From contig JBOGVU010000123.1 of NCBI GenBank assembly GCA_050692915.1, positions 1 through 6,276 of the forward strand: a DNA stretch of 6,276 nt, read 5' to 3'. This document shows positions 1-5,216 of this stretch, piece after piece (the stretch's first letter is position 1; every line of letters begins with the position of its first letter). This stretch comes from CALAEC01 sp050692915 (GTDB lineage: Bacteria > Actinomycetota > UBA4738 > CALAEC01). The position numbers were made by a program, and so were the translations under genes. The notes beneath the pieces are model-generated. The model saw nothing but the letters and a program-made list of their open reading frames with translations. It did no database searches and was not told the origin of the DNA.

Positions 1-67
1 CATCTGGGCCGCGCTCTTGTTGCCCGGTCCGAAAAGGCGACGTTCCGATAGCCCTCTGAGGAGAGAG

Positions 68-460
68 ATGGACGAGCAGGAGTTCCGGCCTCCCGGCCGG
101 TGGATCATGTCGCCGAAGCGTGGCTCCCGCTTCGTGGGCCGTCACGCGCGCACCCGGCTCCGGGCCCGGGAGCGACGCCGGCAGGTCTACGTCTTCCTCC
201 TCGAGGCCATCGGCCTGACCGGGCTGATGGGTCTGTTCCCTCCCCTCCGGGGGATGCTGATGGTCTCCGGGTTCCTGGTGGCGCTCCTGGTCGCGTACAC
301 GGCCATGGTCATCCAGGCGACCAGGGCGGCACCGGTCCATCGGGAGGCTCGACCCGCCGCCCCGGGCGACGCGGTGGTGGTCCTCCCCGAGGCCCGGCCC
401 GAGCCGGAGTTCCGGATCGAGGAGCAGGACCGCCGGGTCGTCCGCATCGCCGCCCGGTAA
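68..460 (+). CDS. Small two-helix membrane protein, function unknown
   Basis: The 130-residue product has a very basic N-terminal stretch (about residues 17-38, rich in Arg/Lys). Two hydrophobic segments follow, at about 40-58 and 62-83, joined by a short Pro/Arg turn. The polar C-terminal tail of about 45 residues is rich in Pro, Glu and Arg. By the positive-inside rule both ends are probably cytoplasmic, making a hairpin anchor in the membrane. I chose the ATG at 68 because a purine-rich GAGGAGAGAG lies directly before it; an in-frame start at 17 has no such site. The translin-family gene starts 33 bases after the stop. I do not recognise the family for certain. The layout (basic linker, two helices, acidic/basic tail) loosely resembles the membrane half of actinobacterial GLPR-like proteins (gephyrin-like protein receptor), but this is only a resemblance and I assign no function. 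Confidence 0.75.
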   Translation: MDEQEFRPPGRWIMSPKRGSRFVGRHARTRLRARERRRQVYVFLLEAIGLTGLMGLFPPLRGMLMVSGFLVALLVAYTAMVIQATRAAPVHREARPAAPGDAVVVLPEARPEPEFRIEEQDRRVVRIAAR

Positions 461-493
461 GCGGTTCGGGCCACCATCTGGAACAATCCGCCC

Positions 494-1129
494 GTGGACC
501 TCCAGGCGCTGTCCGACGAGTTCCACCGCCGGTTCGACGAGAAGATGGTCGCCCGCGAGGCGGCGCTGGTAGCCTCCCGGAAAGCCATCCGGTCTTCCGC
601 CAACGCCATCCGAGCCATCCACCGGGGGGAGGCCGACGAGGCCGAACGGCTGATGGCCGAGGCCCGGCGGGCCCTCGACGAGGGGGAGGCCGCCACCGAG
701 GGGCACCGGGACGTCCGGCACGCGGGGTTCCTCCACGACGCACAGAAGGAGTACGCGGAGGCGCGCCTCACCGAGGCGGTGGTGTTCGGCCGGGACCTGC
801 CGACCGCCGACGACGTCGGGGTGCCCCCTGCCGCGTTCCTCAACGGGATGGCCGAGGCGATCGGGGAGGCTCGCCGGACCGTGCTCGATCTGCTCCGGAG
901 CGGTGAGGCCCGCAAGGCCGAGGGGATCCTGGGGGCCATGGACGAGCTGTACGGGGTCCTGGTGACCATGGACTACCCGGACGCCATCACCGGCAACCTC
1001 CGCCGGAGCACTGACGTGGCCCGGAGCATAATCGAGAGGACCCGGGGCGACCTGTCGATGTCGCTGGTCCAGCGGGACCTCCGGGACGCCCTGGAGCGCC
1101 ACTCGGAGGAGCTTCGCGGGAGCGGCTAA
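494..1129 (+). CDS. Translin-family nucleic-acid-binding protein
   Basis: This 211-residue, nearly all-helical protein matches the translin/TRAX fold. In eukaryotes this family binds single-stranded RNA or DNA, and TRAX supplies the endoribonuclease acids of the C3PO complex. Family landmarks visible here are the first helix (REAALVASRKAIRSSANAIR, 21-40), the central KEYAEA motif with E86 and E89, where TRAX carries catalytic glutamates, the FLNGMAEAIGEARR helix (115-128), and the C-terminal DYPDAITGNLRR plus ERTRGDL (160-187) typical of archaeal and bacterial members. D160 or D163 could be the third acid, but I cannot align this exactly. The length is close to the usual 190-230 residues. The start is GTG at 494 with no good ribosome-binding site, so translation may be coupled to the upstream gene or the start may be internal. 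It lies 27 bases before a tRNA gene. Its role in bacteria is not established; RNA or ssDNA binding is inferred from the family. Confidence 0.83.
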   Translation: MDLQALSDEFHRRFDEKMVAREAALVASRKAIRSSANAIRAIHRGEADEAERLMAEARRALDEGEAATEGHRDVRHAGFLHDAQKEYAEARLTEAVVFGRDLPTADDVGVPPAAFLNGMAEAIGEARRTVLDLLRSGEARKAEGILGAMDELYGVLVTMDYPDAITGNLRRSTDVARSIIERTRGDLSMSLVQRDLRDALERHSEELRGSG

Positions 1130-1137
1130 CTGCTAAC

Positions 1138-1146
1138 TGCTACCCT
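1138..1146 (+). promoter_or_regulatory. Possible extended -10 promoter for tRNA-Ala
   Basis: TGC directly followed by TACCCT reads as an extended -10 element ending 10 bases before the mature tRNA 5' end. This would put transcription start a few bases upstream of the tRNA. No -35 box is convincing, and the site lies only 9 bases past the translin stop codon, so the tRNA could also be made by readthrough. Two tandem CTAACTG heptamers (1126-1139) overlap the translin stop codon and the start of this element. Confidence 0.3.
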
Positions 1147-1156
1147 TTGAGTGCTC

Positions 1157-1228
1157 GGGGGTGTAGCTCAGTGGTAGAGCGCTGCCTTCGCACGGCAGAG
1201 GTCAGGGGTTCAACTCCCCTCACCTCCA
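1157..1228 (+). tRNA. tRNA-Ala, anticodon CGC
   Basis: All four arms fold. The acceptor stem is GGGGGTG (1157-1163) with CACCTCC (1221-1227). The D stem is GCTC/GAGC, and the anticodon stem is CTGCC/GGCAG around the loop TTCGCAC. The T arm is AGGGG-TTCAACT-CCCCT. The anticodon is CGC (1189-1191), which reads alanine codon GCG, a common codon in GC-rich genomes. The third acceptor pair is G3-U70, the classic identity element recognised by alanyl-tRNA synthetase, so the assignment rests on two independent signs. The discriminator base is A1228. The bases that follow are CAA, so the CCA tail is not encoded and must be added enzymatically. The length is 72 bases with a standard five-base variable loop. 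Confidence 0.97.
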
Positions 1229-1531
1229 CAATTCGATCTTTGTGTGAACCGAACAGCGAGGCGAACGGCCCCTCGTGCTCGTGGCCGGCAACCTAGAACC
1301 TCCCGCGCGAGGCCCCGTCCGCCGGACACGGTGGGCCGCTGGATGGGTCACCTGGAGCCGTTGCAGGTCCTCGATCTGGGCCTCACAACCCGGTGGTGGA
1401 GAACACTGAGCATGCCCCGTGAAGGATTACGAAGTTCCGCTCGCCGTGCTTCATCCGGTCCTCCTTGGGACTGAACGGCTTGGCCGCCAGTCCCAAGGAG
1501 CCCGAATACACCAGGTGCCGACGACGCGCTG
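1229..1531. other. Gap without a convincing gene, after tRNA-Ala
   Basis: This stretch of about 300 bases holds no gene I can support. A 76-codon plus-strand frame (1244-1474) has a composition dominated by Arg/Pro and no recognisable domain. A 42-codon minus-strand frame from a GTG at 1509-1511 to a TGA at 1383-1385 has a more protein-like composition but no ribosome-binding site, and overlaps the hairpin at 1461-1500. I treat both as unproven. No T-rich terminator follows the tRNA, and no copy of the tRNA 3' end marks an attachment site. Confidence 0.5.
1461..1500 (-). terminator. Strong 12-bp-stem hairpin, probable terminator of the Tat-protein gene
   Basis: CTCCTTGGGACT (1461-1472) and AGTCCCAAGGAG (1489-1500) are perfect reverse complements. 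The 16-base loop can form an inner stem, CGGC (1476-1479) with GCCG (1483-1486), closed by a three-base loop. On the minus strand the hairpin begins 31 bases past the stop codon of the Tat-exported protein gene, a natural place for termination. No T run follows on either strand, so it would be an atypical terminator lacking a U tract, as often seen in GC-rich bacteria. It could also be an RNA-stabilising 3' structure or part of a mobile-element end. Confidence 0.5.
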
Positions 1532-2101
1532 CTAGGCGCTCGACGCTCCCTCCGGGATGCTGAGATGCGTCAGCCCCAGGAACGGCGTGTCGAAGTCGAA
1601 CCCCGGGACGCTGAGCTTGAATCCTTCCGGCTCACCGGTCTGGATGCCCGCAAAGCCGACGTTGCAGGCGATCTCCAGCGTACCCTCGAGCGATCCGCCT
1701 GCGTCCGGACGCAGGACGACAGTGACGACGAGGATGCTCGCCCGAATGCGACCGTAGTCTCCGAAGGGCGGGCCGGCATCGTAGCTGACGAACCTCTTAA
1801 CGTTCCACTTGCCAGACGCGAAAGGCCCCGAGCCCGGCGAGGGGAAGTCCTCTACGTGGATGAAGTTGCCGCCTCCTTTGGGATCCACCTGGCCGGTCTT
1901 GGCCTTGAAGCTACCTGCGCCTTCGAGGATCATCACGTGGTTGGTGGCCTCGGAGGCCGACGTGCTACTCAGCGCGACGAGCGAGAAGTGCTGGTGGCCG
2001 TTCCCCTTGCGGTACCCGGCCAGCGCGGGCGACGTGACGGCAAGCGTGCTCAGGCCGATTGACCCGATCCCGGCGCGCTTCAGGAACTCTCTGCGGTCCA
2101 T
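1532..2101 (-). CDS. Tat-exported protein of unknown function
   Basis: The 189-residue product opens with a textbook twin-arginine signal: DRREFLK (residues 2-8), a modestly hydrophobic stretch (11-25) and an ALA signal-peptidase site (26-28). The mature chain of about 161 residues should therefore be folded in the cytoplasm and exported by TatABC. The start at 2101 is firm, because GAGGGAGG lies 7 bases before the ATG. The mature part is rich in Gly, Ser, Pro and short alternating hydrophobic stretches (for example RASILVVTVVLRP, near 119-131), which suggests a beta-sheet protein. It has a single cysteine (C149), no membrane helix after the signal and no catalytic motif that I recognise. Such an exported chain could be cofactor-bound or simply fast-folding. 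The gene stands alone on this strand, with a strong hairpin after its stop. I assign no function. Confidence 0.85.
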   Translation of the reverse strand: MDRREFLKRAGIGSIGLSTLAVTSPALAGYRKGNGHQHFSLVALSSTSASEATNHVMILEGAGSFKAKTGQVDPKGGGNFIHVEDFPSPGSGPFASGKWNVKRFVSYDAGPPFGDYGRIRASILVVTVVLRPDAGGSLEGTLEIACNVGFAGIQTGEPEGFKLSVPGFDFDTPFLGLTHLSIPEGASSA

Positions 2102-2564
2102 GTTCTCGCCTCCCTCACAAACAGACCGCTATGTCGGGCGGAGTCGCCATTGGATGCAGCCGGGCGGGCCGCGGCTTCGCGCTCGCACGGCCTCCACCAA
2201 TCCGACCCGTGCCTTCACTGCGGTACCCTGGAGCGCCATCCGCAACCTCTTCCGGTCACAGAGTTTCCGGCCGGGAGGGCTCGGAAGTCAACTCCGCCTC
2301 CAGTTCACCTGCGGCTTTCGCCGTCCCCTCCACGACGGGCTGCCTAGGGCGCGGGCAGCCAGCAGAGGCACGCGGTTCACCTTCCTAGATCAGCGGTGAG
2401 CCGGCGACGAGGCAGCAAGAAGGGCGGTTCGCCCACCGATCCCTTCAAGACCACTTGATGTCCCGGTGCCCGAACCAGCGCCGGGGCATTGTACTGCCGC
2501 TGCTTCCTCCGCCGGCGGGCCCGGCCTAACTGCTGGATCGCCAAGCGGCAGATACGCTCACTGA
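2102..2564. other. Gap of about 460 bases, holding repeat A and a small hairpin
   Basis: No gene is supported here. The stretch should contain the promoter of the minus-strand Tat-protein gene near its left end, but no clear -10/-35 pair stands out. A 7-bp stem, GGCTGCC (2338-2344) with GGCAGCC (2354-2360), is the only obvious fold. Repeat copy A is at 2426-2454. The right part (about 2455-2564) may be decayed 5' sequence of the TIR-like gene that follows, but all three forward frames contain stops or read as low-complexity sequence, and I could not recover any homologous segment. Confidence 0.5.
2426..2454 (+). repeat. Dispersed repeat, copy A (29 bp)
   Basis: It opens GGTTCGCCCACCGATCC and ends TTCAAGACCAC. 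Against copy C (4501-4528) it has one substitution (C for G at the eighth base) and one extra C in the middle. It lies before the TIR-like remnant and in the same orientation as copies B and C. No target duplication or extended homology is visible beyond the unit. Confidence 0.7.
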
Positions 2565-2955
2565 CTCGAGGACATCCTCAAGAACTTCGGGATCCCGTAC
2601 CTGAAGGCGGTGGGCGAGCCAAACCTCGGCCAAACCGATTCCGACCAAGGTGAAGAATGTGATGAAGGAGTGTGGGTCGGCGATTCTGATCTTCACCAAG
2701 GACGAACAGTTTGTGGACAGCGACGGGAACGAAATCTGGAGGCCCAGCGAGAACGTGGTGTACGAGCTGGGGGCGTCGTCGTTGGCCTACGACGATCGGG
2801 TGGTTATCTTCATGGAAGAAGGCCTCACGTTCCCCGCCAACTTCGACAGCATTGGTCACATCACGTTCCAGCCGGATGCCATCGAGGCTAAGACCATGGA
2901 TTTGCTAAAGGAGCTGATCGGATTCGGCCTCTTGAAGGTCACGCCGGCCGGTTAA
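2565..2955 (+). pseudogene. TIR-like domain protein (CAP12/PycTIR type), 5'-truncated and frameshifted
   Basis: The second piece (2635-2955) encodes a block typical of predicted nucleotide-binding TIR-like proteins: CGSAILIFTKDE, RPSENVVYELG and a downstream VVIFMEEGLTFP. The Glu of YELG (codon 2764-2766) is at the place of the conserved, probably catalytic acid of NAD-cleaving TIR domains. The expected upstream block, GIPYLKAVGEPNLGQ, is present but in another frame (2565-2633). Removing one A from the CAAACC at 2631-2636 joins the two into EPNLGQPIPTKVK, which is the family pattern. Upstream of 2565 the first frame meets a TGA (2562-2564), and no start codon or N-terminal part is recognisable, so the gene is also missing its 5' end. 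An in-frame ATG at 2650 could still yield a 101-residue fragment. The family acts in antiphage and NAD-depletion responses; this copy is probably dead. Alternatively, the extra A could be a sequencing error, leaving only the truncation. Confidence 0.75.
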
Positions 2956-3026
2956 GGCGAAAGTCGTGGCTGAACCTAACCCAGCGAGAGGAACTGAGGG
3001 ACCACGGAGAACCAGGCAAATTGGTT

Positions 3027-3054
3027 GGTTCGCGCACCGGTCCGACAAGACCAC
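3027..3054 (+). repeat. Dispersed repeat, copy B (28 bp)
   Basis: It opens GGTTCGCGCACCGGTCC and ends CAAGACCAC, with three substitutions against copy C. It lies 71 bases after the TIR-like stop codon and about 75 bases before the hydrolase-cyclase start. In this copy GGTC and GACC could pair as a small stem. The hydrolase-cyclase frame stays open back through this repeat, one reason I reject starts upstream of it. Confidence 0.75.
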
Positions 3055-3129
3055 CAGCATCGGACGAGAGCTCTTGTCTCTCCGGGGCGCTCCGGGGAAA
3101 CTGGTCAGCGCCATGTGCACCCCGCCAGC

Positions 3130-4467
3130 ATGACGACCCCTCCCGAGACCCAGTACGCCACGGCTCCGGACGGCGTGAAGATTGCCTACCAGGTCACCGG
3201 CGGCGGAGATCTCAACCTGGTGTTCATGCAGGGAGCGGTGGCGCACCTCGACCTTGCCTGGGAGGACCCGCGGTTCAGCCGCCTGTTCGAGCGGCTGTCG
3301 TCCTTCTCCCGCTTGATCCGGTTCGATCGGCGGGGGATGGGGATGTCTGAGGTGACCGAACGACCCCCCACTCTCGAGGAGCAGGTCGCCGACTTCGGCG
3401 CGGTGATGGATGCGACCGGGTCCGAGCGCGCGGCGCTGTTCGGCACGATCGATGCGGGGACCATCGCGCTTGTCTTCGCCGCCGAGTACCCGGAGCGCAC
3501 CGCCGCGGTGATCGCGTTCGAGACAGCCCCCCGGTGGACCCGCACCGGGGAGGACGATTTCGGGGTGGACCCAGAGGCCCTGGCCCGCTTCGCCGAGGCC
3601 ACCCAGGCCATGGAGGTTGAGGCCCAGCTCGCGATCGTTGCTCCGTCGCGCAAGGACGACCCCGCGTTCCGCTCCTGGTTCCGCCGGTACACGCGGTCCG
3701 CTCAGAGCGGCATCCCGGTCCAGGTGGTGATGATGGTCATGATGTCCTGGGACATTCGGGACCGGCTGGCGGACATCCGAGCACCCGTCCTGGTGCTCAA
3801 CCGAGCGGAGCACGCGCTCCTCCCGATCCGGAACGCCCGGGCCCTGGCGGGGGCCCTTCCCGAGGCCACCCTCGTCGAGATGCCGGGTCGCGATACGGCG
3901 ATCTTCTCGAGCGATGTCGACCTGGTGGCCGATGAGATCGAGGCCTTCCTGACTGGCTCCCGTCCCCCTCCCCGGCGAGACCGGGTATTGGCCACCGTGC
4001 TGTTCACCGACATCGTGGGATCGACCGAGCGAGCCGCCTCCATGGGCGACCGGGACTGGCGTGAACTCCTGGAGCGCCATCACCGCCTCCTGCGGGCCGA
4101 GCTCGACCGGTACGGAGGACGCGAGGTCCACACGGCCGGGGACGGCTTCCTGGCGACGTTCGATTCTCCCCGCCGGGCCATCGAGTGCGCGACTGCCGCG
4201 GGCCGGGCGATCCGCTCGATCGGCCTCGACATCAGGGCCGGCGTCCATGCCGGGGAGGTCGAACTCTCACAGAGCGACGTTCAAGGGATCGCGGTGCACA
4301 TCGGCGCCCGCATCTCGGCGCTGGCCGGCGCGGGGGAGGTCGTCGTCTCCTCCACCGTGAAAGACCTAGTGGCGGGCTCCGGGATCCGGTTCCAGGACCG
4401 GGGGGCGCATCAGCTGAAGGGCGTTCCAGGGGAGTGGCATGTGTTCGCCGTCACGGCTCCTGGCTGA
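3130..4467 (+). CDS. Alpha/beta-hydrolase-like domain fused to class III nucleotide cyclase
   Basis: The 445-residue product has the two-domain layout of mycobacterial Rv1900c. Residues 1-276 form an alpha/beta-hydrolase fold (RFDRRGMGMSE at 64-74, AAEYPERTAAV at 117-127, and EIEAFLTG closing the domain). Residues 286-441 form a class III adenylate/guanylate cyclase domain that makes a cyclic nucleotide from an NTP. Both metal-binding aspartates are present: D294 in FTDIVGST and D338 in TAGDGF. D383 (SDVQG) and R394 (VHIGAR) are also kept, so catalysis is plausible. The base-selecting Lys, four residues before D338, is His334. The hydrolase elbow reads GTIDAG, with Ile107 in place of the nucleophile Ser. 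The usual His after GxD is Thr256, and the acid position is His228. The hydrolase part is therefore probably a sensor or scaffold. I chose the ATG at 3130 because homology begins just after it; GTG at 3115 is an alternative. No strong ribosome-binding site is seen. The protein is probably cytosolic, with no membrane segment. Confidence 0.93.
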   Translation: MTTPPETQYATAPDGVKIAYQVTGGGDLNLVFMQGAVAHLDLAWEDPRFSRLFERLSSFSRLIRFDRRGMGMSEVTERPPTLEEQVADFGAVMDATGSERAALFGTIDAGTIALVFAAEYPERTAAVIAFETAPRWTRTGEDDFGVDPEALARFAEATQAMEVEAQLAIVAPSRKDDPAFRSWFRRYTRSAQSGIPVQVVMMVMMSWDIRDRLADIRAPVLVLNRAEHALLPIRNARALAGALPEATLVEMPGRDTAIFSSDVDLVADEIEAFLTGSRPPPRRDRVLATVLFTDIVGSTERAASMGDRDWRELLERHHRLLRAELDRYGGREVHTAGDGFLATFDSPRRAIECATAAGRAIRSIGLDIRAGVHAGEVELSQSDVQGIAVHIGARISALAGAGEVVVSSTVKDLVAGSGIRFQDRGAHQLKGVPGEWHVFAVTAPG

Positions 4468-4500
4468 TCGGGGACCCTCGATCGTGGGTTGGCGAGCCTC

Positions 4501-4528
4501 GGTTCGCGCACCGATCCTTCAAGACCAC
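4501..4528 (+). repeat. Dispersed repeat, copy C (28 bp)
   Basis: It opens GGTTCGCGCACCGATCC and ends TTCAAGACCAC. It lies 33 bases after the cyclase stop and 7 bases before the end of the convergent PIN-toxin gene. Just after it, CGAGGTAGCTACTCG (4528-4542) is a near-palindrome containing the toxin stop codon. The space between the two genes is only 68 bases, so this copy may double as a transcription end for one or both. Confidence 0.75.
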
Positions 4529-4535
4529 GAGGTAG

Positions 4536-4937
4536 CTACTCGAACTCGACGAGGAAGGCTGAGGCCTTCTTGATATTGATCCCTCGCCACGATCTGAGGC
4601 GCAGCAGGTGGCGGTCGCCAGAGACGATGACTTCGGCTCGCCCCTCGGAAGCGGCCTCGAGCACGCGGTCATCCGCGGGATCTTCCTCGATCACCCGGAT
4701 CGTCTCCGTCGGCTCGACGACAGTTCCGATCCTAGTTAACTGCGCCACGGCCTCTTCTGCTCGGCCCGGATGCCACCCAAACTTGTCGGTCAGGATGCGT
4801 CCGAGTTCTGCAAGCAAGGGTCGAGATGCCACCAGATCTATGCGCTTCTCGAGAGCCAGCCGATAAACGGCCTCCGGGGCTCCTCCGGGGAAGATGAGGG
4901 CCGATATCAGGATGTTAGTGTCGAGGACAACCCTCAA
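4536..4937 (-). CDS. PIN-domain toxin (VapC-like / COG1569-type ribonuclease)
   Basis: The 133-residue product is a complete PIN domain, a metal-dependent RNase that in toxin-antitoxin pairs cuts RNA, often tRNA or rRNA, when the antitoxin is lost. The acidic residues expected at the active site are visible: D6 in VVLDTN, E44 in LLAELGR, D90 in DPADDRVLE and D108 in VSGDRHLL. The ending RGINIKKASAFL is typical of the putative-toxin PIN subgroup. The start codon is TTG (4935-4937), overlapping the antitoxin stop as TTGA. GAGG lies 7 bases upstream, so translation is probably coupled to the antitoxin. No truncation or lost residue is seen, so the toxin looks active. Its exact RNA target cannot be read from the sequence. 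Confidence 0.92.
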   Translation of the reverse strand: MRVVLDTNILISALIFPGGAPEAVYRLALEKRIDLVASRPLLAELGRILTDKFGWHPGRAEEAVAQLTRIGTVVEPTETIRVIEEDPADDRVLEAASEGRAEVIVSGDRHLLRLRSWRGINIKKASAFLVEFE

Positions 4938-5194
4938 CCCCGGGCCTCTTGGATCAGGCGCTCTACGTCCTTCTCCGTCCTGATCCCTTGGCGTGTCGCC
5001 TGTGCGGCACCGTACCGCTGGAGCGACTCAAAAGTCCCCGTCTCAAGGTAAGCCCGGTAGACTCGAAGCATCTCCCGGAAGAGTTCGCTCTTGTTCCGGC
5101 CCTCCGCTTCCGCCAAGCGCTCGAAGTCGGAGGCGGCGTCCGGAGGGACGGAAACCGCAAGCACCCGGGAAGAGCGTCTTCGCGGCATGGTCAT
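4934..5194 (-). CDS. Ribbon-helix-helix (CopG/MetJ-type) antitoxin
   Basis: The 86-residue protein starts with a basic patch (PRRRSSR). A DNA-contacting beta strand follows (RVLAVSVPP, 10-18), then two helices (ASDFERLAEAEG and NKSELFREMLRVYRAYL, to about 50), the ribbon-helix-helix layout. The C-terminal tail of about 35 residues should wrap and block the toxin. The gene precedes and overlaps the PIN toxin by four bases, the usual antitoxin-first order. Dimers probably repress their own promoter. I chose the ATG at 5192-5194; a second ATG at 5186-5188, two codons on, is equally possible. A longer frame reaches 5260, but it would place the -10 box at 5199-5204 inside the coding region and adds a non-conserved-looking Pro-rich leader. 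No ribosome-binding site precedes either ATG, which fits a leaderless message. Confidence 0.88.
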   Translation of the reverse strand: MTMPRRRSSRVLAVSVPPDAASDFERLAEAEGRNKSELFREMLRVYRAYLETGTFESLQRYGAAQATRQGIRTEKDVERLIQEARG

Positions 5195-5198
5195 ACGG

Positions 5199-5204
5199 AG
5201 TATA
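5199..5204 (-). promoter_or_regulatory. -10 box of the toxin-antitoxin operon; leaderless start likely
   Basis: On the minus strand TATACT ends only 4 bases before the first antitoxin ATG and 10 before the second. With the usual 6-7 base gap, transcription would begin in or right at the first ATG. No recognisable -35 box lies 16-18 bases upstream; instead the spacer is a GT repeat preceded by the palindrome ACCCGGGT (5215-5222), a possible operator half. Confidence 0.6.
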
Positions 5205-5216
5205 ACACACACACAC
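5205..5216. repeat. (AC)6 dinucleotide repeat in the promoter spacer
   Basis: Six AC units on the plus strand, (GT)6 in the direction of transcription, lie immediately upstream of the antitoxin -10 box. Slippage here would change the distance between the -10 box and any upstream element by two bases per unit. Confidence 0.85.

Noticed and set aside
100..969. Long overlapping frames on both strands across the first kilobase
   Set aside because: Shadow frames of the membrane-protein and translin genes, with low-complexity Arg/Gly/Pro sequence.
1244..1474. 76-codon plus-strand frame after the tRNA
   Set aside because: GTG start without a ribosome-binding site, Arg/Pro-dominated composition, no domain, and it ends inside the hairpin.
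1383..1511. 42-codon minus-strand frame containing KPFSPKEDRMKHGERNF
   Set aside because: The composition is protein-like, but there is no ribosome-binding site, it is short and it overlaps the probable terminator. Not enough to call a gene.
2288..2308. Possible copy of the tRNA-Ala 3' end (TCAACTCC shared) as an attachment site
   Set aside because: Only 8 consecutive bases match, with poor agreement beyond. This is within chance for GC-rich DNA.
2338..2360. GGCTGCC/GGCAGCC hairpin as a terminator
   Set aside because: The stem is short, no T run follows and no gene ends nearby, so it was noted only in the gap entry.
1809..2399. Plus-strand 196-codon frame ending just before repeat A
   Set aside because: It mostly lies antisense to the well-supported Tat-protein gene and has no ribosome-binding site or domain.
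2905..4248. 447-codon minus-strand frame opposite the hydrolase-cyclase
   Set aside because: Antisense shadow of a gene with clear domains; composition rich in Gly, Arg and His, with no recognisable fold.
2426..4528. Repeats A-C as a CRISPR array or integron attC sites
   Set aside because: The spacing is 0.6-1.5 kb and filled with genes, so it is not CRISPR. The attC core sequences and paired inverted boxes are absent.
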